A stretch of 64,000 bases of DNA from Salibacterium aidingense DSM 18341 (GTDB lineage Bacteria > Bacillota > Bacilli > Bacillales > Marinococcaceae). Positions within the stretch are counted from its first letter, which is position 1. The number at the start of each line of letters is the position of its first letter. The translations under genes were made by a program, and so were the position numbers. Below the pieces are notes generated by a model. The model ran no database searches, was not told where the DNA came from, and was given only the letters and a program-made list of their open reading frames with translations. Shown one piece after another: positions 27,803 to 36,169 of this stretch. The stretch covers positions 186,001-250,000 of the forward strand of contig NZ_AUCI01000007.1 in assembly GCF_000429685.1 (NCBI RefSeq), read 5' to 3'.

Positions 27803-28261
27803 CTATTCTTTCCATTTATCCATCACTAACGGCAGCAGCTGTTTAATCTGTTCTGATATAACCTGCTTTTTATAAGCTGTATCCATGTTTTCAAGCGGAA
27901 CCAGCGGCATCCACACCAGCAGACCATCCAGTTCGCTTTCAACCTTCTTCCATGAGGAGTCCGCGGTGATAAGAATAATATGTTTCATTTTTTCCTTTTT
28001 CATTTCCTGAATCCATTCTTCTACTTCACGTCTGCATTCTTTAATATCGCGTTGAGCCAGGTAAGTGAAAGAAGGTACCAACAGCATTCTGCCGCGGAAC
28101 TGCTTTTCAATTTCGGCTGACATCACCGTTATAAATTCCGTCATCGCACCACTTTGTCTGATTCCATCTCCAAAATCAATGGGGAGAAGCGGCAGCACAG
28201 CTGTATCTACATACTCTCTTTCTTTTACAAACAATGGAATATCGTCTGTGGACCATTTCAT
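27803..28261 (-). CDS. ypiF: YpiF family protein (DUF2487)
   Basis: This 152-residue soluble protein has the DUF2487 start MKWSTDDIPLFVKEREYVDTA (quoted region 1-20) and a Rossmann-like alternation of helices and strands, but no catalytic motif I recognise. It lies between ypiA and qcrA as in B. subtilis. The gene ypiB, which in B. subtilis sits between ypiA and ypiF, is missing here. Function is unknown. Confidence 0.82.
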   Translation of the reverse strand: MKWSTDDIPLFVKEREYVDTAVLPLLPIDFGDGIRQSGAMTEFITVMSAEIEKQFRGRMLLVPSFTYLAQRDIKECRREVEEWIQEMKKEKMKHIILITADSSWKKVESELDGLLVWMPLVPLENMDTAYKKQVISEQIKQLLPLVMDKWKE

Positions 28262-28288
28262 AAGTAGTATTACCTCTCTTCACAAAAA

Positions 28289-28330
28289 CTATAAGGATTC
28301 CCCGGCCATTTCACGTTACAGCCGGGGAAT
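28289..28330 (-). terminator. Hairpin terminator between ypiA and ypiF
   Basis: On the minus strand ATTCCCCGGC and GCCGGGGAAT form a perfect 10-bp stem around a 14-base loop, directly after the ypiA stop. The downstream tract CCTTATAGTTTTTG is only partly U-rich, so some readthrough into ypiF is expected. Confidence 0.7.
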
Positions 28331-28333
28331 TAT

Positions 28334-29605
28334 TTAATCTGTCTCCCTGTTTTCCAGATCTGCTACCAGTTCCATCAGCTCTTCATTATCCGGTTCAAGC
28401 ACCAGTGCCTGCCGGAAATAATTCAATGCCTGGCGTTGATAACCCAATTCAAGAAGCAGTCGTCCGTAGTCTTCCTGAAATGTTTCGTTTCCGGTGTATT
28501 CATTTCGGATGCTTTCATAAATCTCCAGCGCTTTTTCCAGTTCTTCCGACTCCCATCTGGCTTTTGCGATATACCACTCAAAACGCGGGTCCTCTTCCCC
28601 AACCTCATTTAAATAGGAGACCAGTTCAATAATGGAGTCATAATCTTCTTGAGTGTACCACAGCTCCAGAAGCGCAAAAGCCGCTTCTCTGTTTCCCGGG
28701 TTAAGGGAAAGCGCCTGTCGCAGCCTATCTTCGGCGGCAGAGGAAGCATCCAGCGCCATCTGCAGTTTCCCTGCTTCCAGGTACAACTGATCGTTGTATT
28801 CATCAACAGAGAGACCATCTTCTGCTGTTTTCAAAGCTTGTTCAAAATTTTCCACCCCTTCATAAGCCCGGACGAGGTAAGGATACAAAGTAACAAATTC
28901 CGGGTCCATTGCTTTCAGTTCTTCCAGCTGCCTTACCGCGGTATGATAATCGCTTACCTGCAGTGCGGTGTAGCCATAGCCAAACAAAGCATGCGGCTCT
29001 TGTTTTTCTTTTATCCCTTTTTCATAGTAGGCCAGAGCATCTTCGAAGGCCCCGGTTGAGCTGTAGGCTTCGGCAAGCCGCAGGTCAAGGCTTCCTTCTG
29101 GAAATTTGAACCCTTGCCTCTCTGCCTGTTTTAAATAGGGGATGCTTTTGGAAAAATCTCCACGTTCCAAATAATAATCCCCCAGCCCAGCTAACAGCAC
29201 AGGCTCTTCCGGAGCTTCCTGTAAAGCTGTTTTTAATTTTGATTCCGCCACTTCATCCAGCCCCTGAAGCTGATACAAATCAGCAAGAAGCATTTGCGCA
29301 CGTAAAAAGGATTCATCCTTCTTTTTTACTTCCTGGAGCCATTCGATCGCTTCCTCTTCCTTGTCCATGTCAATGGCTATTTCAGCTGCTGTTGTCAGTA
29401 ATTCTCCTTCATCCGGATATAAATGAATCAATTCTTCAATTAAAGGCTGCGCCTTATCCGGTCTGCCCAGCTCATCATAAAGTTGTACCAGATCATACTT
29501 TTCCTGGTGGTCAGCTTGTCCTTCAAATTCGTCTAAAAGCTGCAGTCCCTTTTCCGTATTACCCTGCTGGATCAATTCCATGATTTGTTCAAGATTATAT
29601 TTCAA
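28334..29605 (-). CDS. ypiA: TPR-repeat protein YpiA (TTG start)
   Basis: This is a helical scaffold of about ten tetratricopeptide repeats in tandem across its length, with repeated A-x6-Y/F-x-A signatures such as AYSSTGAFEDALAYYEKG. TPR proteins bind partner proteins; the partner of YpiA is not established. A TTG at 29605 with GGAGGT six bases upstream gives 423 residues, the B. subtilis YpiA length; the longer ATG frame overlaps the preceding gene and is rejected. It lies 13 bases after the amidohydrolase-like gene. Confidence 0.88.
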   Translation of the reverse strand: MKYNLEQIMELIQQGNTEKGLQLLDEFEGQADHQEKYDLVQLYDELGRPDKAQPLIEELIHLYPDEGELLTTAAEIAIDMDKEEEAIEWLQEVKKKDESFLRAQMLLADLYQLQGLDEVAESKLKTALQEAPEEPVLLAGLGDYYLERGDFSKSIPYLKQAERQGFKFPEGSLDLRLAEAYSSTGAFEDALAYYEKGIKEKQEPHALFGYGYTALQVSDYHTAVRQLEELKAMDPEFVTLYPYLVRAYEGVENFEQALKTAEDGLSVDEYNDQLYLEAGKLQMALDASSAAEDRLRQALSLNPGNREAAFALLELWYTQEDYDSIIELVSYLNEVGEEDPRFEWYIAKARWESEELEKALEIYESIRNEYTGNETFQEDYGRLLLELGYQRQALNYFRQALVLEPDNEELMELVADLENRETD

Positions 29606-29618
29606 CTCTTTACCTCCG

Positions 29619-30494
29619 TCACTGCTCTGCATAATTAATGGAACGAAGCCGTCCCGGGAGAATTTGATCACAATAATATCCCAATTCTTGCGGATGCTGA
29701 AATTCAGGTCCGGCTTTTAGAACATTCCCCCTCATGACTACAATATCAGGATATCTGTCTCGAAAAGCCTGTCCCTGTTCATCGTGGTTTGTATATTCCG
29801 ATTTATAGTATAACAAATAATCTGCATCTCCTCGAACAAGAGAGCCTTTTTTTGGGTAAAGGCCTGCCATCTGCATTTCATTTTTGTTTAAAATCGGACC
29901 GTTTTGAAAGGAAATTACTGGAAAAAGTGCAGACAACTGCTTTTCCCATTCCATTTTTTTAAGTCGTTCTTTATTTACCGCCGGTGCCGGAAAACGAAAT
30001 ATGAAGCTTATCGTTGATGGCCCGACAGCCTGCCTGATCCAATCCCATGGCACCTGCTTACATTCTTCCAGAGAAGAAAAGGAGATTTCTATTACCGGGT
30101 ATTTTTTTAAAATGATAAATTGAATAAAAGCGGGTGACAGTTTCCGGGAGGGTATCGATGGAACGAGGATATAATCAATAGGAGAGGACAGCTGCTTTTG
30201 TACTTCCGCTTCCCCCTGGGTTACATCTTGTTTTTTTTGAACCGGCAGCAATAATAAAGCGGTGGTAATTCCTTTTTCTATCATGGATTTCCACCTATGG
30301 TGTGCCTTTTCATCCATGAATTTTCTTACATTTCCACCTAGAGCAACTTTGGCTGGTTCTATGGCAAAGCCTTCTGCATTCATGCGCATCGCCGTTTCAA
30401 ATCGGCAGCGGTCCCGGTATACGATGGATTGATTTTGTATTTTAATAGGAAGCTTTTTGCTTCGATCTTCAGCAGAGACAAGCCAGTAATTCAT
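29619..30494 (-). CDS. Degenerate dihydroorotase/dihydropyrimidinase-like protein, probably not an active hydrolase
   Basis: I do not recognise this 291-residue protein as a named family. Its ends look like the split beta-sandwich of cyclic amidohydrolases: the C-terminal AGLYPKKGSLVRGDADYLL resembles the GLYPKKG-x-GADADL segment of dihydroorotases and dihydropyrimidinases, and KSMIEKGITTALLLLP resembles their AAxGGITT-x-MP segment. The metal-binding HxH that should precede it is replaced by GGNV, and I find no carboxylated-Lys or catalytic Asp motif. It is short for the family (about 430), so part of the barrel is missing. The start at 30494 has GGGGAG seven bases upstream. It occupies the place of aroE in B. 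subtilis and is 13 bases before ypiA. Assignment to the fold is inference. Confidence 0.6.
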   Translation of the reverse strand: MNYWLVSAEDRSKKLPIKIQNQSIVYRDRCRFETAMRMNAEGFAIEPAKVALGGNVRKFMDEKAHHRWKSMIEKGITTALLLLPVQKKQDVTQGEAEVQKQLSSPIDYILVPSIPSRKLSPAFIQFIILKKYPVIEISFSSLEECKQVPWDWIRQAVGPSTISFIFRFPAPAVNKERLKKMEWEKQLSALFPVISFQNGPILNKNEMQMAGLYPKKGSLVRGDADYLLYYKSEYTNHDEQGQAFRDRYPDIVVMRGNVLKAGPEFQHPQELGYYCDQILPGRLRSINYAEQ

Positions 30495-30550
30495 CCACAT
30501 TCTCCCCTTTGCTTGTAGTTATGCAAGAATATGAGGAGAAAGGAGATTTT

Positions 30551-30694
30551 ATGAACAGGCACCTAAGAAAAACATGGACCCGGGGAGGAACCCTCCCGGC
30601 AAATTCTTGTTCAAGGAGACGGAACAGTCTTCGCTCCTGGCGGAAGCATTCCTCTAAGAACGTTTTGGAAGACACTAACCCCCTTGTTACATAA
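30551..30694 (+). CDS. Possible small basic protein (47 residues), weak
   Basis: An ATG at 30551 has a very good Shine-Dalgarno sequence (AAAGGAG, 5 bases away) and opens a 47-codon frame that runs against the gene on the other strand only at its upstream side. The product is rich in Arg, Ser and Asn, contains one Cys, and has no signal peptide. I recognise no family. No clear promoter is visible. It may be spurious. Confidence 0.25.
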   Translation: MNRHLRKTWTRGGTLPANSCSRRRNSLRSWRKHSSKNVLEDTNPLVT

Positions 30695-30758
30695 CTTCTC
30701 CTAAGTCCCTCTCCCGCTGGTAAAAGCAGCAGGGGGGCAGAAACCATTCCTGAAAGTA

Positions 30759-30857
30759 CAAAAAAGACCCGGTAAGTAAACGCTTACAAACCGGGTTAGC
30801 CAAAATGCTATTCCATTATGAGTATGGATAGGAGTGGAGAGAAACCATACGCTACAG
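30759..30857 (-). ncRNA. Candidate small RNA or attenuated leader, about 95 nt
   Basis: A strong promoter (TTGACA-16-TATAAT) would start RNA near 30854. Within 95 bases the transcript would form two hairpins and stop. Hairpin 1 (30822-30850) has a 6-bp stem GUAUGG/CCAUAC and a 17-base loop UUUCUCUCCACUCCUAU, a pyrimidine-rich sequence complementary to Shine-Dalgarno regions. Hairpin 2 (30767-30796) is a terminator followed by UUUUUU. No start codon with a binding site is present inside. It could act in trans on mRNAs, or be the leader of the gene 260 bases downstream. No known RNA family is recognised. Confidence 0.55.
30767..30796 (-). terminator. Terminator of the candidate small RNA
   Basis: ACCCGGTAAG pairs with CTTAC-AAA-CCGGGT; on the minus strand it is followed by CTTTTTTG (30766-30759). 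A perfect CcpA cre-type sequence (30775-30789) is embedded in the stem-loop. Confidence 0.8.
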
Positions 30858-30860
30858 TTT

Positions 30861-30888
30861 ATTATAACGAAAGTTTAATATTTGTCAA
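30861..30888 (-). promoter_or_regulatory. Near-consensus σA promoter driving the candidate small RNA
   Basis: TTGACA (30888-30883), 16 bases, TATAAT (30866-30861) on the minus strand, just past the tyrA terminator. It is one of the strongest promoters in the window. Confidence 0.85.
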
Positions 30889-30897
30889 TCTTTTATT

Positions 30898-30929
30898 AAA
30901 AATTTTATCAGGGGGATAAAACATCCCCC
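30898..30929 (-). terminator. Terminator after tyrA
   Basis: GGGGGAT-GTTTT-ATCCCCC on the minus strand, then TGATAAAATTTTT. The stem is perfect but the T-run starts late. It ends the aro-trp-hisC-tyrA supraoperon. Confidence 0.65.
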
Positions 30930-30944
30930 CGCCTGCTAAGCGGA

Positions 30945-32045
30945 TTATTCCATAATATAAGCCTCATATAACGCATTTTCCAGACTGATCTTCCCTTCCG
31001 ATCTATCGTTATCCGAACGGAACGAAAGCTGTAATACTCCCATAATATCTTCTCTTGTTTCGATAATTCTTATATTAGTGATGCTGATCCCTGCTTTCCC
31101 CAAAATACCGGTTACATCGGAAATGACTCCAGGGTGGTCGGGTACGTCAACAAACAGATCGTAATATGAAGGAAGAGCGCCTTTTTCTTTTACAGGCAGG
31201 CCGTCGCGGAATGACTTGGCTTCCCCGAAATAGTCAAGGATCGAAGCACTATCTTCCAGCTGAAGCATATTTTCCATACGTTCCATTTCCTTCTGCCACT
31301 GCTTAAGAAGATCAAGCATGACTTGCTTGTTGTGTAATAAAATATCTCTCCACATCACCGGGTTCGCTGACGCGATCCGGGTAATATCCCGAAAGCCTCC
31401 TGCTGCCATTCTTGTCACCAGACCGTCTTCTGTTTCCATATGTTTGACCTGATGCACCAAGGCAGCTGAAATAATATGGGGGAAATGACTGATAAGGCCG
31501 GCCAGCTTATCATGCTGAGTGGCAGACAGCTCCATAAAACGTGCATTTGTCCCTTTCAGCCAATTTTGCAGTTGAATAATTTTATTGGCAGGAGTACCTT
31601 CCGCCGGGGTTAAAATATAAAAAGCATTCTCAAATAAATGAGCTTTTGCAGCCTGAACACCGCTTTTATGCGATCCAGCCATCGGGTGTCCGCCAATGAA
31701 TACAACCCCCTGCTCCTGCAATCCTTTGGCTTTTTCCACAATCCGGGTCTTCGTGCTTCCAACATCTGTTACGATCGTCCCCGTTTGCAGATTCTTATTC
31801 TCCAATTCTTCCAGGATCACTTCCGTTTTCGTTACCGGTACAGCAAGAATGATAAATTCTGCATCTGCAATCCCCTGATCCAGTTCTGTTGTTCCTTCAT
31901 CAATGACGCGCAGAGACCTGGCTAATTTTAACTGATTTTCATCAATATCAACGCCCGTAATATGTACTTGATGTTCTTTTTTTATAGATAAGGCGATGGA
32001 TCCACCGATCAATCCCATTCCTACTACACAAATTTTTTTGGACAA
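30945..32045 (-). CDS. tyrA: Prephenate dehydrogenase with C-terminal ACT domain
   Basis: TyrA oxidises prephenate to 4-hydroxyphenylpyruvate for tyrosine. The 366-residue protein has the NAD loop VVGMGLIGGSIALSI (residues 6-20), GGHPMAGSHKSG at the prephenate site, LISHFPHI with the catalytic His, and an ACT domain (about 295-365, VDVPDHPGVISDVTGILG) that senses tyrosine. It follows hisC but is separated from it by 330 bases that look structured. The EPSP synthase gene that follows tyrA in B. subtilis is absent. Confidence 0.96.
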   Translation of the reverse strand: MSKKICVVGMGLIGGSIALSIKKEHQVHITGVDIDENQLKLARSLRVIDEGTTELDQGIADAEFIILAVPVTKTEVILEELENKNLQTGTIVTDVGSTKTRIVEKAKGLQEQGVVFIGGHPMAGSHKSGVQAAKAHLFENAFYILTPAEGTPANKIIQLQNWLKGTNARFMELSATQHDKLAGLISHFPHIISAALVHQVKHMETEDGLVTRMAAGGFRDITRIASANPVMWRDILLHNKQVMLDLLKQWQKEMERMENMLQLEDSASILDYFGEAKSFRDGLPVKEKGALPSYYDLFVDVPDHPGVISDVTGILGKAGISITNIRIIETREDIMGVLQLSFRSDNDRSEGKISLENALYEAYIME

Positions 32046-32375
32046 AGCTTTGCTCCTCCTTCATTTCTCTCCTGTCGAGGCAGCACAGCAGCACAATATA
32101 CTGCATAAAAACGGCCGGCCTGCTCCCAGGCAGGACGGCAGTAAAGCGAACCTTCCATCCTTGGGTTTACCCACCCAAAAACGCTAAGAACACAGCATTC
32201 TGCACCTGCGGTTTCCCGGTGCAACACAGCAGCAAGGCTGTTCTATAAAGATGCCATGCTGCAACACCTTTGTGATCTGCGCCGTGAAAATCAATCGTCG
32301 ACTATTATTTATTCCCTAACCCCGGCTTACGGGAAGCAGGAGTTTTGCAGATGCCCGCCGCCAGGATCATAAAGA
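32046..32375 (-). promoter_or_regulatory. Structured leader candidate before tyrA, with terminator-like hairpin
   Basis: This 330-base gene-free stretch on the minus strand contains several perfect stems: AUCUGC with GCAGAU spanning about 90 bases, UGCACC/GGUGCA flanked by GAACA/UGUUC, UUGGGU/ACCCAA, and last a 10-position stem (one mismatch) followed by UUUUU at 32107-32139. The last is a terminator shape 65 bases ahead of the tyrA start. No T-box, TRAP triplets, or riboswitch signature I know was found. It could be a leader that controls tyrA readthrough from hisC; it could also be a decayed insertion. Confidence 0.4.
32107..32139 (-). terminator. Terminator-like hairpin in the hisC-tyrA gap
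   Basis: GCCGTCCTGC and GCAGGCCGGC (one mismatch) enclose a 6-base loop; CG then TTTTTAT follows on the minus strand. It would stop transcription coming from hisC unless prevented. Confidence 0.65.
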
Positions 32376-33482
32376 TTAATGTTCAGCAAACGTGCTGTTT
32401 TCTTTTATGCTTTCCTCGAGGGCCTGCAGGAATAAGTGATTTTGTTCGTCCTTGCCGGCTGTTACTCTGATGGAAGTCGGAAAACCTAGTGCTTCCCCGG
32501 AACGAACAATAATTCCTTTCCTTAATAGGGCCTCGAACATTTTATTGCCGGGGATGCCAGTATCCAGCAGTAAAAAATTAGTTTGTGAAGGCAGATAGGA
32601 CAAACCGTGTTTTTTACAAAAATCTACGAATTGATCTAATGCTTTTCTGTTCCGGTCCCGGCAGTTTTTAATATACTCCTGGTCGTCTAAAGCAGCAATG
32701 GCTGCAGACTGAGCGATCGTCGTTGTATTGAAAGGAGGACGCACAGGATCAAGAACCTCAATTAAATCTGGCGATGCCACGCCGTAGCCGATTCGAAGAG
32801 ATGCCAGCCCGTAGGCTTTCGAAAATGTTCGCAGTACCATCAGATTCGGATAATCCGAAAGGCGGGAGAGGGTATCCGGGTAATCCGGCGCTGTTACATA
32901 CTCGAAGTATGCTTCATCCGAGACCACCAGAACATCCGAAGGTACTTGTTTGATAAAGGCATCGAATTCTTCCGCGGTAGTGTACGTGCCCGTCGGATTA
33001 TTGGGATTGCACACCCACACAATTCTGGTATTTTCATCTATCTGCTGCAGCATTGCCGGCAGGTCATGGGAGCCGTTTTTCAACGGAACCTCCCGAATTT
33101 CCGCTCCTTCAATCACCGCATTGTGTTTATACTGTGAAAAGGAAGGAGCTGCCATCACCGTATTAGTTTCCGGCGTTAAAAAAGCGCGGCACAGCATAAG
33201 AATCACTTCGTCCGAACCAGCGCCGAAAATTAGTTGCGAAGGGTGGACATCCAGGCAGGCTGCAACTGCTCCGCGAATTTCGGCAGCATAACCATCCGGA
33301 TAAACCTCTGCACGCTTTGCTGCTTCAAATACAGCCTTCGGTACAGCCGGAGAAGGACCGTACGGATTTTCATTAGAAGCTAACTTATGGACTTCAGACA
33401 AGCCGAGTTCCCGTTTTACTTCTTCCATCGGCTTTCCTGGTTTATATGGTTCCATTCCAATAATCTGGGATTTAGGTTTCAT
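32376..33482 (-). CDS. hisC: Histidinol-phosphate / aromatic aminotransferase
   Basis: HisC transaminates histidinol phosphate and, in Bacillus, also forms tyrosine and phenylalanine from their keto acids, which explains its place between trpA and tyrA. The 368-residue PLP enzyme shows KLASNENPYGPSP, NPNNPTGTYT, SDEAYFEYV and the Schiff-base Lys in RTFSKAYGLASLRIGY (about 220). The start at 33482 (GAGGTG seven bases upstream) gives the conserved N-terminus; the frame further up runs towards trpA. Confidence 0.95.
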   Translation of the reverse strand: MKPKSQIIGMEPYKPGKPMEEVKRELGLSEVHKLASNENPYGPSPAVPKAVFEAAKRAEVYPDGYAAEIRGAVAACLDVHPSQLIFGAGSDEVILMLCRAFLTPETNTVMAAPSFSQYKHNAVIEGAEIREVPLKNGSHDLPAMLQQIDENTRIVWVCNPNNPTGTYTTAEEFDAFIKQVPSDVLVVSDEAYFEYVTAPDYPDTLSRLSDYPNLMVLRTFSKAYGLASLRIGYGVASPDLIEVLDPVRPPFNTTTIAQSAAIAALDDQEYIKNCRDRNRKALDQFVDFCKKHGLSYLPSQTNFLLLDTGIPGNKMFEALLRKGIIVRSGEALGFPTSIRVTAGKDEQNHLFLQALEESIKENSTFAEH

Positions 33483-33525
33483 CTTTTTGCACCTCACAAG
33501 AGTCCAAATAAATTCTCTCTCTATA

Positions 33526-34335
33526 TTACGACGAAATGAGAGAGGACACAAACGATTTTATATCAGCCAATGCTTTTGTTCTTTTTTCCGGATCTTGCAT
33601 AAGGGATGTGCATTCCTCTACTTTTCTCATTATCGCACTGCCGACAATAACCCCGTCGCACACACCATGAAGGTTGTCCACCTGCTCAGGGGTTGAAATC
33701 CCAAATCCGACTGCTACTGGGGCCTTACTGTTTGCTTTTACTTTCTCAATGAACGTATAGGCTTCCGGGGGGAAGGAATCCCGCGTGCCGGTTACTCCAA
33801 GACTGGAGACACAGTAGAGAAATCCTTCAGCCTCCTGGGCTATTTTTTCAATTCTCGCTCCGGACGTTGGAGCCACCAGGGATATATTGGCAAGCCCTCT
33901 TTCTGCAGCCTTTTTCTCTATATCCCTGCTTTCTTCATATGGGAGATCCGGTATTAACACGCCATCGGCTCCCATTTCATTCACCTGGTCCAGGAATAAT
34001 TCCTCTCCCATTCGCATGACAGGGTTAAAATAAGTAAAAATAATAACCGGAATCGTCACACCCTTATCTCTCATTTTTGGAACTAATTGCATCGCGCGCT
34101 GCAGACTCATTCCCTGCTCTAATGCTCTGGCAGCCGATCGTTGTAAGAGCGGGCCATCTGCTAATGGATCCGAATACGGAATTCCAAGCTCCAATATGTG
34201 AGCCCCCGCTTCCTGCAGCTGCATAGCCAGCTCCACTGTAATATCGGGATCAGGATCTCCTGCCATAATAAAAGGAATAAACAAAGGGTATTCTGCGTTT
34301 CTTGCAGCTTCTTCGACTTTTGTTTTTACCATCAT
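33526..34335 (-). CDS. trpA: Tryptophan synthase alpha chain
   Basis: TrpA cleaves indole-3-glycerol phosphate to indole, passed to TrpB by a tunnel. The catalytic residues are Glu49 and Asp60 in [25 protein letters not shown] and [10 protein letters not shown] form the phosphate site. At 269 residues it is full length. Its start overlaps the trpB stop as ATGA. Confidence 0.97.
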   Translation of the reverse strand: MMVKTKVEEAARNAEYPLFIPFIMAGDPDPDITVELAMQLQEAGAHILELGIPYSDPLADGPLLQRSAARALEQGMSLQRAMQLVPKMRDKGVTIPVIIFTYFNPVMRMGEELFLDQVNEMGADGVLIPDLPYEESRDIEKKAAERGLANISLVAPTSGARIEKIAQEAEGFLYCVSSLGVTGTRDSFPPEAYTFIEKVKANSKAPVAVGFGISTPEQVDNLHGVCDGVIVGSAIMRKVEECTSLMQDPEKRTKALADIKSFVSSLISS

Positions 34336-35531
34336 TCAGACTCCCTTTCCATAAAAGCTTTAATGGAATGGACATCTTTATCGCCTCTGCCGGACAAACA
34401 AATGACCACCGCTTCTTCTTTTTTCATATGTTTCGCTTTTTCAAAAGCGATATGAAGGGCGTGTGCAGATTCAATGGCAGGCAGAATACCTTCGGTTTTA
34501 GTAAGGTAAGAAAGAGCTTCAATCGCCTCTTTATCTGTTACTCCTTCGTATGACACTCTTCCGGATTCCGCCAGATGCGCATGCTCCGGGCCGATACCCG
34601 GATAATCCAGACCTGCAGAAATGGAATAGGGTTCAATGATCTGGCCGTTTTCATCCTGTATCAAATACGTGAGGGAACCGTGGATGACCCCTTTTGTACC
34701 TTTACTGATCGTGGCCGCATGTTTTTCTGTGTTTAATCCCTGTCCTGCCGCTTCCGCTCCGTAAAGTTTTACCTCATCCTCAAGAAACGGATAAAACATA
34801 CCAATCGCATTGCTTCCGCCGCCGACACAGGCACAAACGGCCTCCGGCAGGCGGTTTGTCAACTGTTGAAACTGAGATTTAGTTTCCTCTCCGATGATTC
34901 TTTGAAAATCCCTCACCATTCTTGGGTACGGATGCGGACCAACAACTGACCCAATAAGGTAAAAGGTGTCTTCTACATTAGCCACCCAATATCTAATGGC
35001 TTCATTCGTTGCGTCCTTCAATGTTTTACTTCCGGAGTCCACCGGTACTACTTCAGCACCAAGCAATTCCATCCGGAACACATTGAGTTCCTGTCTGCGC
35101 GTGTCTTCTTCTCCCATAAATACTTTGCATTCCAGACCAAGCCTGGCACACACGGTGGCAGTTGCTACCCCGTGCTGGCCGGCTCCTGTTTCTGCTACAA
35201 TTTTTTTCTTGCCCATGCGTTTTGCAAGAAGAGCCTGTCCAATTGCATTATTTAATTTGTGGGCGCCTGTATGAAGGAGGTCTTCCCGTTTTAAATATAC
35301 TGATGCCCCTCCAAGTTCTTTTGTCAATCTCTCTGCATAAGTTAAAGGAGTCGGCCTGCCGGCATACTCCTGCAGTGTGTCATGATACTCTTTCAGAAAC
35401 GCAGAATCTTCCAGTGCATCATTTAAAGAATTTTCTAATTCTTCCAGCGCATACATTAATGTCTCAGGGACAAATTTCCCTCCAAAGTTTCCAAATCTTC
35501 CTTTACCGTCCGGATACATAGTCTGCATCAT
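34332..35531 (-). CDS. trpB: Tryptophan synthase beta chain
   Basis: TrpB joins indole to serine with PLP. The Schiff-base Lys is Lys92 in [14 protein letters not shown], and the phosphate loop GGGSNAIG is present. The 399-residue length is normal. The start lies 29 bases inside trpF; AGAGGT precedes two adjacent ATGs and either could be used. Confidence 0.97.
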   Translation of the reverse strand: MMQTMYPDGKGRFGNFGGKFVPETLMYALEELENSLNDALEDSAFLKEYHDTLQEYAGRPTPLTYAERLTKELGGASVYLKREDLLHTGAHKLNNAIGQALLAKRMGKKKIVAETGAGQHGVATATVCARLGLECKVFMGEEDTRRQELNVFRMELLGAEVVPVDSGSKTLKDATNEAIRYWVANVEDTFYLIGSVVGPHPYPRMVRDFQRIIGEETKSQFQQLTNRLPEAVCACVGGGSNAIGMFYPFLEDEVKLYGAEAAGQGLNTEKHAATISKGTKGVIHGSLTYLIQDENGQIIEPYSISAGLDYPGIGPEHAHLAESGRVSYEGVTDKEAIEALSYLTKTEGILPAIESAHALHIAFEKAKHMKKEEAVVICLSGRGDKDVHSIKAFMERESE

Positions 35532-36165
35532 TACTCAACCTCTTTTCCAATTCCATCACCAGGCTCTCCTCTTTTTTGCCGTTCTTTTCAATTCCGCTGG
35601 ATATGTCTATACCCCAGGGGCTGTACGAAAGCAGATCTTCAACGTTATATGGCGTTATCCCTCCGGCAATTAAGACAGGAAGCCGCGCCTTTGATCCAAA
35701 GCTTACATACTGCGGAACATGAGACCAGTCAAATCGCTGTCCTGTCCCGCCCCAGGCTCCTTTTACCTTAGCATCTATCACAAAACCGTCCACCACACCG
35801 GCGTACTCCTTCATTTTATTCAATGCTTCCTCATCATGAGGGATCGCTTTCCAGACTTTCAGGCTGGTCCCGGATTTTATATCTTCCACCTCTTGACAGG
35901 TCTCTGTGCCATGACATTGGATAATATCCGGAGAGAGCACATCCACCGCTGTTTGAATGTCCGTTAAAGGAGCATTTACAAATAATGCAGCAATTTTTTT
36001 ACCAGGGAGGGGGTGGGCTTCCAGCCAGCTTTTTGCCGCTTCCGGGGAAACCCTTCGTTTACTTTCCGCCATTACAAAACCTGCGAAATCCGCATTAGAA
36101 CGGGAAGCTGTGATGACATCCTCTTCAGATTGCAGGCCGCATAATTTTACCATTGGCCGTTTCAT
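35503..36165 (-). CDS. trpF: Phosphoribosylanthranilate isomerase
   Basis: TrpF performs the Amadori rearrangement of PRA to CdRP. The 220-residue barrel starts with [10 protein letters not shown] carrying the catalytic Cys, has the catalytic Asp in [18 protein letters not shown], and the phosphate loop [10 protein letters not shown]. It is 4 bases after trpC. Confidence 0.96.
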   Translation of the reverse strand: MKRPMVKLCGLQSEEDVITASRSNADFAGFVMAESKRRVSPEAAKSWLEAHPLPGKKIAALFVNAPLTDIQTAVDVLSPDIIQCHGTETCQEVEDIKSGTSLKVWKAIPHDEEALNKMKEYAGVVDGFVIDAKVKGAWGGTGQRFDWSHVPQYVSFGSKARLPVLIAGGITPYNVEDLLSYSPWGIDISSGIEKNGKKEESLVMELEKRLSNDADYVSGR

Positions 36166-36169
36166 GCTA

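Noticed and set aside
30469-30747. A 92-codon minus-strand frame upstream of the amidohydrolase-like gene
   Set aside because: It has no Shine-Dalgarno sequence at its ATG, overlaps the start of the better-supported gene in another frame, and the product looks random.
32024-32227. Short minus-strand frame in the hisC-tyrA gap
   Set aside because: It runs through the terminator-like hairpin and into tyrA in another frame; no binding site and no recognisable product.
32046-32375. A tyrosine T-box leader ahead of tyrA
   Set aside because: The conserved antiterminator sequence with GGUGGNACCGCG is not present and no specifier-loop arrangement was found.
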